Positions 26,090 through 38,455 of a stretch of 64,000 nt of DNA are shown here, piece after piece. Within the stretch, counting starts at the first letter, position 1, and each line of letters starts with the position of its first letter. The stretch comes from DASPNH01 sp035626675 (GTDB taxonomy: Bacteria > Desulfobacterota > Binatia > UBA1149 > CAITLU01): assembly GCA_035626675.1 (NCBI GenBank), contig DASPNH010000102.1, positions 4,082 through 68,081 of the forward strand. Reading direction: 5' to 3'. The position numbers were made by a program, and so were the translations under genes. The notes under the pieces are model-generated. The model saw nothing but the letters and a program-made list of their open reading frames with translations, was not told the DNA's origin and searched no databases.

Positions 26090-29023
26090 ATGAAGACGCC
26101 GAAGGCCCGGCTCGCGCGCATGCCCGACCAAGCAGCCGTCTTCGGCCCGTTTCGCCTCGATCCCGGCAGCGGGCAGCTGAAACGCGGAAGCGAGGTCCTG
26201 CACCTTCGGCCCAAGAGCTGGGAGCTGCTGTGCCTTCTCGTCGCCAATCCCGGCGTTCTGCTGAGCAAGGAAGAGATCCTGGCCGAGATCTGGGAGGACG
26301 CGGTCGTCGGCGACACGATGCCCAGCATTTCTGTGGCGGAGCTGCGCCGGGCATTGCGCGACGACGCCAGGCATCCCGCCTACATCGAGACCGTCCATGG
26401 TCGCGGCTTCCGATTCGTCGGCGCGCTCGCTGCGGCGACGAAAGCGCGGCCGTCGCCGGATGTCGCCCAGGAATCTACTGAAGCAGGCGCCGCGGCCGCC
26501 CCGTTCGTCGGGCGTCGCGGCGAGCTCGCAAGCCTGGAGGCGCTGGCATCGCAAAGCGACCCGGGATGCCGCATCGCGCTGGTTTCGGGCGAGGCCGGCA
26601 TCGGCAAGACGACACTGGTCGAGCAGTTCGCGAATCTCATGCAGATCGAGGGCGCCAGATCGCAGCGTCCCTACCTGTTCGGGCGCGGCCAGTGCCTGGC
26701 CCATTTCGGCCGCGGCTATCCCTACCTGCCGGTGCTCGGTGCGCTTCAGACCATGAGCCAGGCACGCGCCGACGTGCTTCCGCTGCTGCGAGCCGTGGCA
26801 CCGAGCTGGCTGTCCCGCTTGCCATCGCTGATGACGGCGGAGGATGGCCAAGAGCTGCGCTCGCGCACTGCCGCCGCTTCACCGGGAACGATCGTCGAAG
26901 AGATGCTCGCGCTGCTTCGCGGTCTTGGTCCGGTGGTCTGGATTCTCGAGGATCTTCACTGGGCCGACGAGGCCACGCTCGAGCTCATCGAGATGGCGGC
27001 GGAGAACTTCGCGCTCACCGAGTTCCGGCTCATCGGTACGTTGCGTCTGGCCGAAGCGGTTGCCGATGCTCGCGGGATCGCGCGCACTCGCCGCGAGCTG
27101 AAACGGCGCGGGCGCTGTCGCGAGTTCGTCCTGGATGGTCTGACCGAAAGCGACGTCGCGCAGTTCCTGGCCGAGCGCTTTCCTGGCATGGCGTATCCGC
27201 TCTGGCTCGCAGGCCGGCTTCTGGCGCATACCAACGGCAATCCGTTCTTCCTGGTGCAGACAGTCAACCATCTGATCGCCGCCGGCGTGCTGCCGCTGGC
27301 AACGAACTGGAGCCCGACGCACGAAGCGGACCTTGGCCGGGCGCTCGATTCGATTCCGGAGACGCTCCGCGAGCTGGTGCAGGAAGATATCGCCGCGCTC
27401 GCCGAGGACGAGCGCAGGGTTCTCGGCGCAGCCAGCCTTGCCGGCCTGGAAATGGACGCCGCCACGGTGGCGCTGGCTCTGGATGCACCTGTTACCGATG
27501 TGGACGTGACGTGCACGGAGCTGGCGCGGAAGAGCGCGCTGCTGGTTCGTCTCGGCGACAGCGACTGGCCGAACGGCATCGTCAGCGGTCGCTACGGTTT
27601 CGGCCACGCCTTGTACCAGAAGGTTCTCTACGAGGATCAGGCGCCGTCGGCGCGAAGGGCCGCGCACTGCCGCATCGGCGAAGGCCTGGCTGCGGCATTC
27701 GGTGAGCGGGCCGTGGAGATCGCTGCCATCCTCGCCGACCACTTCGAGCGCGGCGGCGACGCGGGTCGGGCGGTGAGCCAGCATCGTATGGCGGCGCGCG
27801 ATTCGAGCCGGCGCCACGCCTCGCGCGACGCCGCATTCCATCTTCGCCGCGCGCTGGCGCTACTGCCCGGGAGCGCGGATCTGCAGGTGCAGGAAGGCGC
27901 CATCCTGCGCGAGCTCGGCACGGTGCTGCCGGCGCTGCAGGGATTCCGTGATCCGGATCTGACCGCGCTGTACATGCGTGCGCGCACGCTGCAGGCCGCC
28001 GGCGCCGATGCCAGCGGCGAGCTCATGTCGATGGCGGGCCTGCTGCTGGCCAACCTCATGCAACGCAGGCCGCAACCGGCCGAAGACATCGCACGCGAGC
28101 TCCTCGAAATGACTGCCACTCGAGCTGACGCAGGCAACCGTGCTTACGCCGAGATGCTCATGGGCGCCGTGCTGTATCACCGCGGAGACCTGCCGGGCAC
28201 CATCGATCACGCGCAGCGTTCGATCGATGTGGCGCCGCCGGGCCTGACGCTCGGGCCGATCGACCACGCGTGCTCGGCGCTGAGCATGGGCGGAGCCGCG
28301 CTGTGGCAGGCCGGCAGACCCGACGATGGCCTGGCCAATGCGCTCCATGCTCTGGCCAAGGCTCGCAACGCCGACCCGTTCAACCTGGTGATCACGCTCC
28401 AGCCGCTGGCGGCCATCCATCACTGGCGCGGCGACGCGGCAGCGCTCGAAGCGGTCTGCGCCGAGCTGGCGCGATGCGTTGCCGAACAGGGCATCATCCA
28501 GGCGCAGGCCTGCGCGGATCTGCTGGTTGCCTGGGTGCTCATGGAAGCGGGCCAGGATGATGCCGCCGCGAACAAGGCGAAAGACGGCCTGGCGGCACTG
28601 CGCACCCACGGGACGATGATGCAGTCGGTGTACCTGATCACCGTGGCCGTCGACGTTTTCGTCGCTGCCGGCCGCGCGATGCAGGCCCTGGCGCTGCTCG
28701 ACGAGGCCGCTGCCCTGATCGAAGAGGGCGCGGCGCGCTGGTGGGAACCGGAGCTCTACCGGTGGCGGGCGGTCGTGCTGAACGTCGCCGATGGCCACGG
28801 CGCGCGCCAGGAGATCGAGACGTCGCTGCAACGCTCGCTCGACCTGGCGACCGAGCAGGGGTCGCGCTCGCTACGGCTGCGTACCGCGATGACGATGGCC
28901 GAAGTCGGGCGGCCAGGCAGAGGCAAGCGTGAATCGCGCCAGCGAATCGAGACTGCGCTTCAGGCGATCCGCGGCGGGGAGACCACGCGCGACGTCCGGC
29001 GCGCGCGCGCGATGCTCGCCTAG
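26090..29023 (+). CDS. wHTH-AAA ATPase transcriptional regulator with TPR-like C-terminus
   Basis: 977 residues. Residues 15-112 are an OmpR/CadC-type winged helix (LRPKSWELLCLLVANPG, SISVAELRRALRDD, IETVHGRGFRFVG). An AAA_16/NB-type ATPase follows: FVGRRGELASLEAL, Walker A GEAGIGKTT (167-175), and Walker B VVWILEDLHWADEATLELI. From about residue 520 to the end the protein is Ala/Leu-rich and helical with a TPR-like look. The architecture matches large STAND-type regulators in which ligand and ATP binding govern DNA binding. No LuxR HTH is present at the C-terminus. It is followed by a secreted Cys-rich protein gene whose leader shares a 9-mer with its own promoter region. Confidence 0.9.
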   Translation: MKTPKARLARMPDQAAVFGPFRLDPGSGQLKRGSEVLHLRPKSWELLCLLVANPGVLLSKEEILAEIWEDAVVGDTMPSISVAELRRALRDDARHPAYIETVHGRGFRFVGALAAATKARPSPDVAQESTEAGAAAAPFVGRRGELASLEALASQSDPGCRIALVSGEAGIGKTTLVEQFANLMQIEGARSQRPYLFGRGQCLAHFGRGYPYLPVLGALQTMSQARADVLPLLRAVAPSWLSRLPSLMTAEDGQELRSRTAAASPGTIVEEMLALLRGLGPVVWILEDLHWADEATLELIEMAAENFALTEFRLIGTLRLAEAVADARGIARTRRELKRRGRCREFVLDGLTESDVAQFLAERFPGMAYPLWLAGRLLAHTNGNPFFLVQTVNHLIAAGVLPLATNWSPTHEADLGRALDSIPETLRELVQEDIAALAEDERRVLGAASLAGLEMDAATVALALDAPVTDVDVTCTELARKSALLVRLGDSDWPNGIVSGRYGFGHALYQKVLYEDQAPSARRAAHCRIGEGLAAAFGERAVEIAAILADHFERGGDAGRAVSQHRMAARDSSRRHASRDAAFHLRRALALLPGSADLQVQEGAILRELGTVLPALQGFRDPDLTALYMRARTLQAAGADASGELMSMAGLLLANLMQRRPQPAEDIARELLEMTATRADAGNRAYAEMLMGAVLYHRGDLPGTIDHAQRSIDVAPPGLTLGPIDHACSALSMGGAALWQAGRPDDGLANALHALAKARNADPFNLVITLQPLAAIHHWRGDAAALEAVCAELARCVAEQGIIQAQACADLLVAWVLMEAGQDDAAANKAKDGLAALRTHGTMMQSVYLITVAVDVFVAAGRAMQALALLDEAAALIEEGAARWWEPELYRWRAVVLNVADGHGARQEIETSLQRSLDLATEQGSRSLRLRTAMTMAEVGRPGRGKRESRQRIETALQAIRGGETTRDVRRARAMLA

Positions 29024-29033
29024 CAGGCTTGTA

Positions 29034-29055
29034 CGAAACTTATACGAGAGTTTCG
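29034..29055. promoter_or_regulatory. candidate operator palindrome before the secreted DUF1554-like gene
   Basis: CGAAACT and AGTTTCG form perfect 7-bp arms around an 8-bp spacer. The left arm overlaps AAACTTATA, the reverse complement of the 9-mer upstream of the adjacent regulator. It lies about 90 bp before the start at 29143 and just after the regulator stop, so it could be an operator or a weak terminator stem. Confidence 0.4.
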
Positions 29056-29142
29056 AGACTCCCCTGCGATGGCCGCGTTAGAACGCGGCTTGCCGTTCGC
29101 GTTCCGTCAGTCATTTCGTCGAACGGCCGTGGGGAGAAGTTC

Positions 29143-30771
29143 ATGAAGACTTTCGCCGGCCTCGTCTCGTCCGTCCTGCTGCTGAGTTGCGTCGATGGTG
29201 CATCTGCCCAGCAGACCAAGGATCAGCAGAAGTGCCTCAACCAGATGAACGGCGCCGGCATCAAGCTGGCCGCCCAGGCCGCTGGCGTCACGCGCGGCTG
29301 CATGGCCGCCTACTCGGCGATCGGCAGCGGCGGCGAGGGCGGCCCCAGTGCCGAGGCCTGCATCGCCGCCGACGCCAAGGGCAAGATCGCCAAGGCGCAG
29401 GCAAAGGTCGCGGGCGCGGCGGACAAGCACTGCACGACCGAATATCCGACGATCGCCGAGCATGCCGGCCCCGACTCGCACGCAGCGGCGGTCAGCGCAG
29501 CTGCAACGGCCGCGGTCGCCGACCTGCACCACGACCTCTTCGGAAGGTCGCTCGATACCGGGCTGTTCTGCGAGAACGGTGACGATGCATGCAAGTGCAG
29601 AGGGCAGATCGCCACGCAGGCCGGCAAGCTCACCTCGGCCATGGGCAAGGTCTGGCTCGCCTGCAAGAAGTCGATGCTTTCCGAAAAGGGGCCGGTGCCC
29701 GGCGGGGCGACCTCGGACTCCGACATCGCCGCCTGTCTGACCGGAAGCGCGGCCGATCCGGATACGGCCGGATCCTCCGTGCACGAGAACTCCGTTGGCG
29801 CCGACTCCACCATCGGCGCCGTCGTGGCCAAGCTGCAGGACAAGGCCGCCGACGTATGCGCATCGCTCACGCGTGATCCGTTCGACGGCGACGGCGCCAC
29901 CGGCGACTCGGTCGGCAGCGATACCGACTGTGCCGGCTTCGCGGGGCCCACGGGCTCGGAGAATTGGGCCGCCTTCGCTTCGTGTGTGGAAGTGCGCGCG
30001 CGCTGCCGCTTCTGCAGCATGGTCAACGCGTTCGACAATCTGACGGTCGATTGCGACCTCTTCGACGATGGCGCCGACAACGGCACCTGCGGCCAGTGCA
30101 CCCAGCCCGCCGATCCCGTTGGCGGCTCCTACGAGGACTGCGATCCGACCGGGAACGGCGGCACGTGCGCCCTGACCTGCCATCCCGGATACGTGCTGGC
30201 ACCGTCCGGCAACGGCCAGAACGAATGCGCCAGCGGCAACTGGTCAGACGACGAGCACTGCCAGGCGGCACTGTACGTGTTCGTCACCTCGGTGGAGATG
30301 ACCAACGGAAATCTCGGCGGACTGGCCGGCGCCGACACTCGATGCAAGAACCGCGCGGAAGCTTCGTCCCTTACCAATCTGCATGGCCGCCAATGGGCCG
30401 CCTGGCTGAGCACGAGCAGCGTCGATGCGAAAAATCGGGTGGAGAACCTGCCGTACGTGCTCGTCGACGGCACGACCGTCGTCGCGCACGACCTCTTCGA
30501 CCTGATCGACGGGACCCTCGACAACGGCATCAGCAAGACGGAGCTCGGGACGACGGTGACCAACGCCTTCGTCTATACCGGAACGCTTTCGAACGGCCGC
30601 AAGTACTATGACGAGCTCGAGACCTGCGACGACTGGACCTACAGTGCCCACACCTCGCCCCCCGTCGCCTGGCGCGGCACCAGCGGCGCCAGCGACGCAA
30701 CCTGGACCGACGACACCGCCACCGCCTGCGACACACCCAACCGCCTCTACTGCTTCGAGGTCATCCCGTAG
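29143..30771 (+). CDS. secreted Cys-rich protein with sushi-like and DUF1554-like domains
   Basis: 542 residues from the ATG at 29143 (GGGGAGAAG upstream). A signal peptide ends at GASAQQ. A helical Cys-containing region (KCLNQMNGAGIKL...CMAAYSAIG) covers roughly 25-290. A short Cys-rich part resembling a complement-control module follows: EDCDPTGNGGTCALTCHPGY to DDEHCQ. The C-terminal 165 residues look like DUF1554, a lectin-like domain of Leptospira and myxobacteria: FVTSVEMTNGNLGGLAGADT, RQWAAWLSTS and CDTPNRLYCFEV. Surface or extracellular location is likely. No enzymatic motif is seen. It may be a target of the regulator upstream. Confidence 0.75.
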   Translation: MKTFAGLVSSVLLLSCVDGASAQQTKDQQKCLNQMNGAGIKLAAQAAGVTRGCMAAYSAIGSGGEGGPSAEACIAADAKGKIAKAQAKVAGAADKHCTTEYPTIAEHAGPDSHAAAVSAAATAAVADLHHDLFGRSLDTGLFCENGDDACKCRGQIATQAGKLTSAMGKVWLACKKSMLSEKGPVPGGATSDSDIAACLTGSAADPDTAGSSVHENSVGADSTIGAVVAKLQDKAADVCASLTRDPFDGDGATGDSVGSDTDCAGFAGPTGSENWAAFASCVEVRARCRFCSMVNAFDNLTVDCDLFDDGADNGTCGQCTQPADPVGGSYEDCDPTGNGGTCALTCHPGYVLAPSGNGQNECASGNWSDDEHCQAALYVFVTSVEMTNGNLGGLAGADTRCKNRAEASSLTNLHGRQWAAWLSTSSVDAKNRVENLPYVLVDGTTVVAHDLFDLIDGTLDNGISKTELGTTVTNAFVYTGTLSNGRKYYDELETCDDWTYSAHTSPPVAWRGTSGASDATWTDDTATACDTPNRLYCFEVIP

Positions 30772-31234
30772 CCCTGCGCAGCCGGACCAGCCGCAAGCGT
30801 GCGGGCCCGCTGCGAAAGCCATTGAGCCGCTCGCCAGCGATCGGCGCCCACGAAGACGGGCCAGCCGAGGCGCCGGGTTCAGGATGGAGTGACGCGGGCT
30901 GGGCCCGCCGCAGCGACCCGCAACGCCGCGGACGCTTCGGGCGCGTTCGGAGCGGTGGGGGCCGGGCGGCGAAGCGGGTCCAGCCGCAAGACGCCCGGCG
31001 ATCGAGGAGCGACGCCCATGCGCGTGCAGCCGGACGCGGAGAGTGGGTCAGCCGCAAGGCGCCCGCGATCGAGGAGCGAAGGCGGGCTGGAGGCCCGTCA
31101 TAGCGACGCGGAGCCGGGCAACGCCGCCGATGGCCGGCTATCCCCGTCCGGCAGGGTACGGCTCGACTCGACGCGTTACCCTGCTATAAACCCCCGCCTT
31201 CAATCCCGTTTCTTAGCATAGAGGACCAGAACCA
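30772..31234. other. 463-bp intergenic region with repeated modules
   Basis: No convincing gene. A 38-40-bp module (CAGCCGCAAG, CGCCC, GCGATCGAGGAGCGA) occurs at 30974-31013 and again at 31043-31080. A further related piece (CAGCCGCAAG) lies near 30786. GCGGGCTGG...GCCCG, AGCGAC and CAACGCCGC recur near 30896 and 31083. The last 75 bp are less GC-rich and hold the probable hppA promoter. Confidence 0.6.
31163..31190 (+). promoter_or_regulatory. possible sigma-70 promoter of hppA
   Basis: TATAAA at 31185-31190 is the only good -10-like hexamer in the leader. TCGACT at 31163-31168 is a poor -35 at 16-bp spacing. The start codon is 45 nt downstream, with AGAGGACC near it. Confidence 0.35.
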
Positions 31235-33781
<2,547 letters not shown>

Positions 33782-33829
33782 AGGGCGCTGGGCGCGTCGG
33801 CTCAGAACACCGCATTGCGGACGATAGAG

Positions 33830-33862
33830 CGGCGGTCTTCCCCGGGAGGCCGCCGTTTTTTT
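33830..33862 (+). terminator. rho-independent terminator of hppA
   Basis: CGGCGGTC and GGCCGCCG form an eight-pair stem (one G-U) around a 10-nt loop, followed directly by seven T. It lies about 50 bp after the hppA stop. Confidence 0.85.
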
Positions 33863-33933
33863 CATGTCGGCCCTCACTCGCTTCGGCTCGTGCGCCCCCA
33901 TAAGGACGGGACGAAAGTAAAGGAGGCGAGTCG

Positions 33934-35716
33934 ATGGTCCGGTCGCGTACGCTTCTGACTCCCATGTTTGCGCTCACACTCCTGTTGCCGGCAGCAGGAT
34001 CTTCCGCACTGACCCCGGCCGGAGGCGAGATTGCGGTCCGCGCCGTCCCGCACGACCATTTCTACCCGTCCGGTCGTCGCCACCGCCGACAGCGGCCGCT
34101 TCCTGGTGACCTGGCTGGAGCAGGACACCTCCGTCACCGCGCGATTGTTTTCGCCCATCGGGCAACCGCTGACAGGCGAGCTGGCGATCGGTGGCGGCGC
34201 CTTCTGGGATGGGCCCGAGGCCGCCGTGCTTGCGGACGGACGCTTCCTCGTGGTCTGGGCCGACGGCGAGCTCAAGGCACGCATCATCGATGCGAACGGC
34301 CAGCTCGTCGGCGGCACGCTGACGCTCGGCGATGCCGGATCCGGCACCGAATACAGATGCGACGTAGCGACGCTCAGCGAGGAGCGCTTCATCGTCGCCT
34401 GGAACCGCGAGCTCGGCGGCCAGATCTCGGTGCACGCCAGAACGGTGGATCCTGACGATCCGCTGGCCGCCAGCGAGCTCGAGGTCTTCTCCGCCCAGCA
34501 AAACGGCGTCAACGACACCATTTACGCTCCCGAGGTCTCGGTCTCGGAGACGGGAGCGTTCGTCGTGACGTGGATCCACAGCCCCATCCCCGTCCGCAAC
34601 CGGCATTACATTCCGTACGCGAGGCTCTACGACGACGATCAGCAGCCGGTAACGGCGGCCATTCTTCTCGGCGGTCCTGACGACATCACCAATCGGCCGA
34701 TGCTGGTGGCCATGACGGCATCTGGCGGCTTCTACGTGCTGACGCATGCAACCTCCGCGCTGCCGCCCGTCACGCTTTCGCACTACGATGCCGCCGGTGC
34801 ACTTACCGATGGCCCGGACGCCGTCTGCAGCGCCGATTGCGGGACGCTGCTTGACCTGCGGCCCGACGGCTCGTTCTACCTGGCCGGCCGTACCGACTAC
34901 CCGAGCACGTTCGCGCAGGCCTACGATGCGGCCGGCGTGGCCCAGGGTGAGCCCTTGCCGCTCAGCGACGACCTGACTTTGCGGCTCGAAGATCTGAACC
35001 TCGAGTTCTCGCAGCAAGGCAGCGTGATCGCCTCCTACGTCGGCTTCGGCGATGGCACCGAGGAGGCGCTGGTGCGGCGCTTCTGCGACAGCAGCGATTC
35101 TTCGTGCTCGATCTGCCCGGGCTTCGACGATTCCATCGATACCGACGCCGATGCAGTTCCCGACGGCTGCGACCCGTGCACGAACGTCGACGGCCAGCAG
35201 ACGGCATCGGCGGCGCGCACGGTCGCCTCCACCATCTTCCTTGGCCAATCCATTCCCAAGCGCGACGACCGGCTGGAGATCCTCATGGGTTTCGAGCTTC
35301 CCGACGGCGCCGGCGGCATCGCCGACCTGCCGGTGGCCGCTTCGGGAATGCGCGTCCGCGTCGAGTCGTTCAACGATGCAGCGGTTGCCGACCTCGAGCT
35401 GCCCGGGGGGACCTTCGCGGGAGCCGGAACGCGCGGCTGGCAGACGCGTCCGACGCGCCTGCGGTATCTCGACCGCACGACCGCGCCGGTCAACGGAGTG
35501 CGCAAGGTCGTCCTCACCGAGTTGCCGTCGCTGACCAGCCGGAGCCGCGTGCGCCTCAAGCTCACAGGGTACGCGGGCCGCTACGCCGAGCATTCCGACC
35601 TGATGCCGCTTCAGACGATCGTTTCGTTCGGCGGAACCGCCGGTGCCGAGTGCGCCGAGGCCGAGTACGTCGAGGAGCAGTGCAGCGCGGAACTGGCGAT
35701 GCGGTGCGCGTACTAG
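33934..35716 (+). CDS. secreted beta-rich protein, apparently frameshifted
   Basis: Reading begins at the ATG at 33934 with AAAGGAGG before it and a clean signal peptide (MFALTLLLPAAGSSALTP). In that frame the protein degenerates after GGEIAV and stops at 34455. The frame one base on continues as TTISTRPVVATADSGRFLVTW and stays open to 35716 with about 555 coherent residues. One extra base near 34040-34060 would explain this. The body has repeated strands of the RFLVTWLEQD type, a Cys cluster (CSICPGF), a thrombospondin-3-like DTDADAVPDGCDPC, and a C-terminal beta domain. It is a sequencing error, a recent pseudogene or, less likely, programmed shifting. Function unknown. Confidence 0.7.
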
Positions 35717-35769
35717 ACGCCGACTGAAAAATGGGGTTTCGTTGCCGCGCGCGAGCCGGTGCGCGGTGA

Positions 35770-36399
35770 ATGATGTCCAAACGCACCAGCCGAGACCTCA
35801 ACCACGCTTCCTATGACGCCATCGTCTCGGACTGGGATCGGGCGCGGCGCGCGTTCCATGGCCGTGACCGTGAGTACCTGGACCTGGTGCTGGAACCGCT
35901 TCGGCCGGGCTCGCACGTCCTCGATCTCGGCTGCGGCACTGGCCGTCCCAATGCCGCCTACATCCTGGCGCGCGGACACAGGATGACCGGCGTGGATCAG
36001 GCCGAAGCACTCCTGCAGCTCGCCCGCGAACGCTTCCCTGCCGCCGCCTGGGTCCATTCGTCGATCGAGGACTTCCGAGCCGCGAGCAGCTTCGACGCCG
36101 TCGTGTGCTGGGACGCCCTGTTTCACATCGAGCGCGACAGTCACGAGGATCTGATTACGCGCATGGCCCAGATGCTCGTGCCCGGCGGCCGCCTGCTTCT
36201 TACCGCCGGTGGTTCGGTGAATTCCGCCTTCACCGACACGATGTTCGGACAGACGTTCTTCTACGACAGCCATCCGCCGGGCGTGGAACGCGAGCTGGTC
36301 GAACGTGCTGGATGCGAAATCGTGCTCGGAGCGTACCTGAATCTGCCGACATCGGGGCGGGAGAAGGGACGCTACGTCATCGTTGCGCGGCGCATCTGA
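35770..36399 (+). CDS. class I SAM-dependent methyltransferase
   Basis: 209 residues. Begins SYDAIVSDWDRARRAFHGR, the look of UbiE/Methyltransf_25 proteins. Motif I is VLDLGCGTGRPNAAYIL; the acidic loop is MTGVDQAE. FDAVVCWDALFHIERDSHEDLI and LVPGGRLLLTAGG give motifs for the middle and post-I strands. Substrate unknown; small molecules are usual. The start is one of two adjacent ATG codons (35770, 35773). It lies 53 bp after the frameshifted gene and is convergent with the P450 gene. Confidence 0.88.
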   Translation: MMSKRTSRDLNHASYDAIVSDWDRARRAFHGRDREYLDLVLEPLRPGSHVLDLGCGTGRPNAAYILARGHRMTGVDQAEALLQLARERFPAAAWVHSSIEDFRAASSFDAVVCWDALFHIERDSHEDLITRMAQMLVPGGRLLLTAGGSVNSAFTDTMFGQTFFYDSHPPGVERELVERAGCEIVLGAYLNLPTSGREKGRYVIVARRI

Positions 36400-36443
36400 C
36401 GTGAATCGGCGCCGGACACTTTCGGACGGATCGCGGCGAGCGT

Positions 36444-37676
36444 TCAAGCCGCGCGGATCGCCCACCGCATCGGCGCGCGCTTGATCCCGCCGACGAACGA
36501 CGAGCGCGCGCGCTCGACCGGTCCGGAAAGCTCGGCATGCTCCAGACGCTCGAGCAGATGTGCGAACGCCGTCTTCAACTCGAGCCGCGCCAGGTGGGCG
36601 CCGAGGCAGACGTGCTCGCCGCGGCCGAAGCCTACGTGGTCGTTGGGATCGCGATCGATGCGGAAGACGTCGCCGTCGGGAAACACTTCCTCGTCGCGAT
36701 TGGCCGAGGGATAGAGGAGACAGCACGGCTGGCCGGCGCGAATGGTCTGCCCGCGCAGCACGTAGTCCTGCGCGGGCGTGCGGGTGAACTGGATGACCGG
36801 GGTGGTCCAGCGCACGATCTCCTCGATGGCAAGGTCGAGCAGCTGTGGGTTGGCGCGCAGCTTCTCCCATTCTGCGGGGTGTTCGAGGAACGCGATCATC
36901 CCGCCCGTCATCGCATTGCGCGTGGTTTCGTTGCCCGCCGCCACCAGCAGCAGGTAGTACGAGAGCAGCTCGAAGTCGGGCAGCGGCTCACCGTGCACGG
37001 CTCCGTTGGCGACCGTGCTGACGATGTCGCTGGTAGGGTTCTTTCGACGCTCGTCGGAGAGCTCCTTGAAGTACGTGAACAGCTCGATGCGAGCCTTCTC
37101 GAAAGTCTGACCAGCGTTGCCGTGCTGGAACTCGGGATCCTCGGGCGCGATGACCTCGTTGGTCCAGTGGAAGAGCTTGTCGCGATCGGCAGCCGGGACC
37201 CCGAGCATGTCGGCGATGACTCCGATGGTGATGGGCGCCGAGATGTCGGCGACGAAATCGCCGCCTTCCTTGGCAGCCGCCGCATCCAGGATCTCGCGCG
37301 TCATGTCGTCGACGTGCGGCGCCAGCTCCCGCACCGTGCGCGGCGTGAAGCGGCTGGCCGACACGCGGCGGTAGGCGCCGTGATCGGGCGGATCCATGTT
37401 CAGGAGCGAGCGCGGCCGCGTGGGCGGCTCGGTGCGGCGCGGAAACATCGCCAGGCGCGGCGCGATCTGGAAGATCTCGGGCTGCTTGGACAGCTCGATC
37501 ACGTCTGCATGTTTGGTGATGGCCCAGAACGCATCGACGTCGGGACGCACGTCGTACCAGTGCACCGGCGAATGCCTGCGCAGGTACTTCCACTCCGCAT
37601 GCGGATAGCCGTGGGCGACGTAGTGGTCGGGACTGAAGATGTCGATCGTGCGAAGGTCGAATGCCGGCTCGCCCAT
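36444..37676 (-). CDS. cytochrome P450
   Basis: 410 residues, bacterial class I size without membrane anchor. I-helix AGNETTR (247-253) carries the acid/Thr pair, with Asn next to Glu. ExxR is Glu286-Arg289 (EEIVRW). The heme loop is FGRGEHVCLGAHLAR with Cys357. It hydroxylates a small or lipid-like substrate, similar to CYP107/CYP125-like families by general pattern, with electrons from a ferredoxin not encoded nearby. The ATG at 37676 is preferred over the upstream codon at 37739 because GEPAFDLRTIDIFSPDHY is a natural P450 beginning. Confidence 0.93.
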   Translation of the reverse strand: MGEPAFDLRTIDIFSPDHYVAHGYPHAEWKYLRRHSPVHWYDVRPDVDAFWAITKHADVIELSKQPEIFQIAPRLAMFPRRTEPPTRPRSLLNMDPPDHGAYRRVSASRFTPRTVRELAPHVDDMTREILDAAAAKEGGDFVADISAPITIGVIADMLGVPAADRDKLFHWTNEVIAPEDPEFQHGNAGQTFEKARIELFTYFKELSDERRKNPTSDIVSTVANGAVHGEPLPDFELLSYYLLLVAAGNETTRNAMTGGMIAFLEHPAEWEKLRANPQLLDLAIEEIVRWTTPVIQFTRTPAQDYVLRGQTIRAGQPCCLLYPSANRDEEVFPDGDVFRIDRDPNDHVGFGRGEHVCLGAHLARLELKTAFAHLLERLEHAELSGPVERARSSFVGGIKRAPMRWAIRAA

Positions 37677-37948
37677 CCTGCGCGTTCTCCTGTCGTCGCC
37701 ATTGGGCGGTGCCGCCAGGCAGCGTGACGCGTCCAGCATGCACTGCCGGGCAGGCCGTCATGGCACCGGTCGCGCCCTTGGAGGTCTCGCGTGCCAAGTT
37801 CCGGCCAGACATGCAAGGGCAGGCCGGCGGCAAATGTCGGCCTGCCCTCGATGCGGATCCGAACCGCCGGCATGGTCCATGCGAAGCCGACCACCGCCTG
37901 CAGGCCTTCGGCCTTGCAAGAGCCGGGGCGGCGACCTCCACTGCACGC

Positions 37949-38431
37949 ATGCGCGAGACGACGTCGGCGGCCCTGAAGACGGTGGTGTTCACCGTCATCG
38001 TCCCGGGAACGGTGACGATCTACTTGCCGCTGCTGATCCTGTCGCGCACCGGGACGGAGCTGCGCATCGATGCCAGCGCCTTTTCGTGGGCGGGACTTGC
38101 GATGATCGGCGCCGGCGTGGCCGGCTACTTGTGGTGCGTCTACGACTTCACCCAGAAGGGACGCGGCACGCCGGCTCCCATCGATCCGCCCAAGGAACTG
38201 GTTGCCTCCGGCCTGTACCGCTACACGCGCAACCCGATGTACGTCAGCGTCCTGACGATCCTGCTGGGCGAGGCGGTGCTGGTGCAGTCGCTCTGGCTGG
38301 CTCTCCATGGCAGTTTCGTCGCCGCCGCGTTCCAGAGCTTCATCGTGTTCTACGAGGAACCCGCACTGCGGCGCAGCTTCGGCTCCGCCTACGAGCGCTT
38401 CTGCGAAAGGGTTCCTCGCTGGCTCTTCTGA
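37949..38431 (+). CDS. isoprenylcysteine/phospholipid methyltransferase-like membrane protein
   Basis: 160 residues, four hydrophobic segments. The C-terminal ICMT/PEMT motif is present: GLYRYTRNPMYVSVLTILLGEA, then EEPALRRSFGSAYERFCERVPRWL, the standard pattern for AdoMet-dependent methylation at a membrane (RYTRNPMY, EE, Y..Y). Bacterial members methylate varied lipids or are uncharacterised. The ATG at 37949 starts MRETTSAALKT; the longer frame is not family-like. It precedes the SGNH gene by 24 nt and is probably in the same operon. Confidence 0.88.
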   Translation: MRETTSAALKTVVFTVIVPGTVTIYLPLLILSRTGTELRIDASAFSWAGLAMIGAGVAGYLWCVYDFTQKGRGTPAPIDPPKELVASGLYRYTRNPMYVSVLTILLGEAVLVQSLWLALHGSFVAAAFQSFIVFYEEPALRRSFGSAYERFCERVPRWLF

Positions 38432-38455
38432 CTGCACGGACGCGCGCGCGACAGG

